DNA of 15,052 nt from Alphaproteobacteria bacterium (lineage in GTDB: Bacteria > Pseudomonadota > Alphaproteobacteria > Paracaedibacterales > CAIOTO01): contig JANRCF010000069.1 in NCBI GenBank assembly GCA_030727085.1, positions 1 through 15,052 on the forward strand, written 5' to 3'. The notes under the pieces were generated by a model. It made no database searches and was not told the DNA's origin. It saw only the letters and a list, made by a program, of their open reading frames with translations. Positions 13,986 through 15,052 of this stretch are shown piece after piece (positions within the stretch are counted from its first letter, which is position 1; every line of letters begins with the position of its first letter). Position numbers and translations under genes: made by a program.

Positions 13986-14312
13986 TCAGAATGCACGAAT
14001 GATTTTCTCATCTGTACTTGATGACATTCCCTTTACTGCTTCTTTCATTTCTTCCCACACTGTTTGATCTTCAGGAATGCCTTCCATCCTTTCAAAATTC
14101 CCAGATAAGCGGCTTTCGCCATCTTTAAGTGGGTGAGTGTAGCAGACGCTATCGCCAAGTGTTTTGTAGCAATACAAATCATTTGGGGGAGTTCGCTGTT
14201 TGTTTTTTGCCCAACCTGACTTTACGATATCGGTAGAGTCTGGCTTAAATTCAGCAAAAGGGTTGCAGCCCACACCTAAAAAAGCAATACTAAGAATGAC
14301 AATCTCTTTCAT
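13986..14312 (-). CDS. Small lipoprotein with a YCYKTLG motif
   Basis: The 108-residue protein starts with a short signal peptide (IVILSIAFLGVGC) and probable lipidated Cys16; the lipobox has Gly at -3, which is unusual. Residues 44-60 read NDLYCYKTLGDSVCYTH: two CY pairs spaced as in small alphaproteobacterial envelope lipoproteins I recall with a YCYRTL...CY pattern, though I know no function. The acidic C-terminus (about 72-108) is polar and probably helical. No Shine-Dalgarno is visible before the ATG (AACATATG), so translation may be weak or the leader very short. It is divergent from recG with a 54-nt gap and precedes the 190-residue lipoprotein, so the two are likely one transcript. 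Confidence 0.72.
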   Translation of the reverse strand: MKEIVILSIAFLGVGCNPFAEFKPDSTDIVKSGWAKNKQRTPPNDLYCYKTLGDSVCYTHPLKDGESRLSGNFERMEGIPEDQTVWEEMKEAVKGMSSSTDEKIIRAF

Positions 14313-14366
14313 ATGTTTAGTATTAATTAAAATCGTTAATTTTCACTTAACGCATTGGGAAAAAAG

Positions 14367-15052
14367 ATGCCCCACAATGAACATCTGTTCTTTAAACTTG
14401 ACTCAATTCCCGTAGTTGGCACTAAGCGCAAAGCCTTTTTTACACGTTTAGTTGATAGCGAAACGCTATTTGACCTCTTATCGCATTTACCAAGTAACGT
14501 CTTGCAGCGAACTGCGATCGCTCAGCTATCATCTGCATATAATAATCAGTTAGTAACGTGTTGTTTTTGCGTTGATGCCCATTTTCCGAGTACTCGTCGC
14601 GGGATGCCTTATCGCATCATAGGTGATTTGCTTGAAAGTGGTGGATCACTTGAACTTGTATTTTTTAATCCTTATGCCAGTTTTTTGGAACGTGTCGCAC
14701 GGCAGGGTTCAAAAATTGTTGTTAGTGGAAAATTGACAACAGCAAAACTTCATGGGATTGATCGTTATCAAATTGTTCACCCCGATCATATGGGTGCGTT
14801 AGATACATTTAATGCGTGGATTGGCGTGGAACGTGTTTACCCATTAACAGCTGGTTTGACGCAAGGGATTGTACGTTCGGCTATTGATTTTGTTTTGGCA
14901 AAGTTAACTGACGTGGATGAATGGATTGCACCAGAAACGGTTCAGCGATTTCATTTTCCGTCGTGGAAAACAGCTTTTTTAGATGTACATGCGCCGCAAT
15001 CGGTGCTGGATTTATCGCCAATGACACATGCGAGACGGCGGCTAGCATATGA
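14367..15052 (+). CDS. recG: ATP-dependent DNA helicase RecG, N-terminal part (3' end outside the window)
   Basis: RecG remodels stalled replication forks and branched recombination intermediates. I translated 228 codons by hand from ATG 14367 (GGGA 7 nt upstream) to the right edge with no stop. The region corresponds to the N-terminal wedge part: SIPVVGTKRKAFFTRL near 13-28, LFDLLSHLPSNVLQR about 35-49, an OB-fold-like stretch with FFNPYASFLERVARQGSKIVVSGKL (about 100-124), then the family signature YPLTAGLTQG (158-167) and the closing ARRRLAY at 222-228, which in complete RecG leads into the helicase domain. The Walker A and DEAD-like motifs lie outside. It is divergent from the lipoprotein gene at 14312, so any promoter must lie in the 54-nt gap or in that gene. 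Confidence 0.93.
   Translation, partial: MPHNEHLFFKLDSIPVVGTKRKAFFTRLVDSETLFDLLSHLPSNVLQRTAIAQLSSAYNNQLVTCCFCVDAHFPSTRRGMPYRIIGDLLESGGSLELVFFNPYASFLERVARQGSKIVVSGKLTTAKLHGIDRYQIVHPDHMGALDTFNAWIGVERVYPLTAGLTQGIVRSAIDFVLAKLTDVDEWIAPETVQRFHFPSWKTAFLDVHAPQSVLDLSPMTHARRRLAY

Overview
The window looks like chromosomal DNA of an AT-rich alphaproteobacterium. Several things point there: a TrcR/DUF1013 protein, which as far as I know is confined to Alphaproteobacteria; the N-terminal sequences of EF-P, SuhB and S2; a DcaP-like porin; and dispersed palindromes ending in GAGGATGACA, of the kind common in alphaproteobacterial genomes. The low GC suggests an intracellular lineage such as Holosporales, Paracaedibacter or Rickettsiales relatives. 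This placement is an inference from memory, not a search. I see no insertion sequence, phage gene, CRISPR array or rRNA.

Layout from left to right. (1) Positions 1-3584, minus strand: a lipoprotein secretin of the MshL/PilN type, translationally coupled (TAATG) to a large exported protein with TPR-like helices. The second gene runs off the left edge. Together they suggest a type IVb pilus or related secretion locus that continues outside. (2) 3774-5345: folD (minus), a one-domain cyclic-nucleotide-binding protein (minus), and a divergent SemiSWEET sugar transporter (plus). (3) 5352-6838, minus: tRNA-CAU, efp and suhB, apparently one transcript from a near-consensus sigma-70 promoter whose -35 box lies inside a hairpin behind trcR. 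(4) trcR (minus) is divergent from a large coiled-coil porin (plus) that ends at a clear terminator. (5) 9363-9543: a short stretch I cannot explain.

(6) 9602-13192, minus: the conserved rpsB-tsf-pyrH-frr translation/UMP-kinase cluster. It is interrupted here by a Rho-independent terminator after rpsB and by three palindromic repeats in the rpsB-tsf and tsf-pyrH gaps. rpsB has an extended -10 promoter and a leader of about 140 nt with several potential hairpins and a 25-codon ORF that stops right before the rpsB Shine-Dalgarno. (7) 13378-14312, minus: two small tandem lipoproteins of unknown role. (8) 14367 to the right edge, plus: the N-terminal third of recG.

Most of the window is ordinary housekeeping. 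The parts worth a second look are the secretin/TPR pair, the rpsB leader with its small ORF, the MITE-like inverted repeats between tsf and pyrH, the nested promoter/hairpin in front of the tRNA, and the paired lipoproteins.
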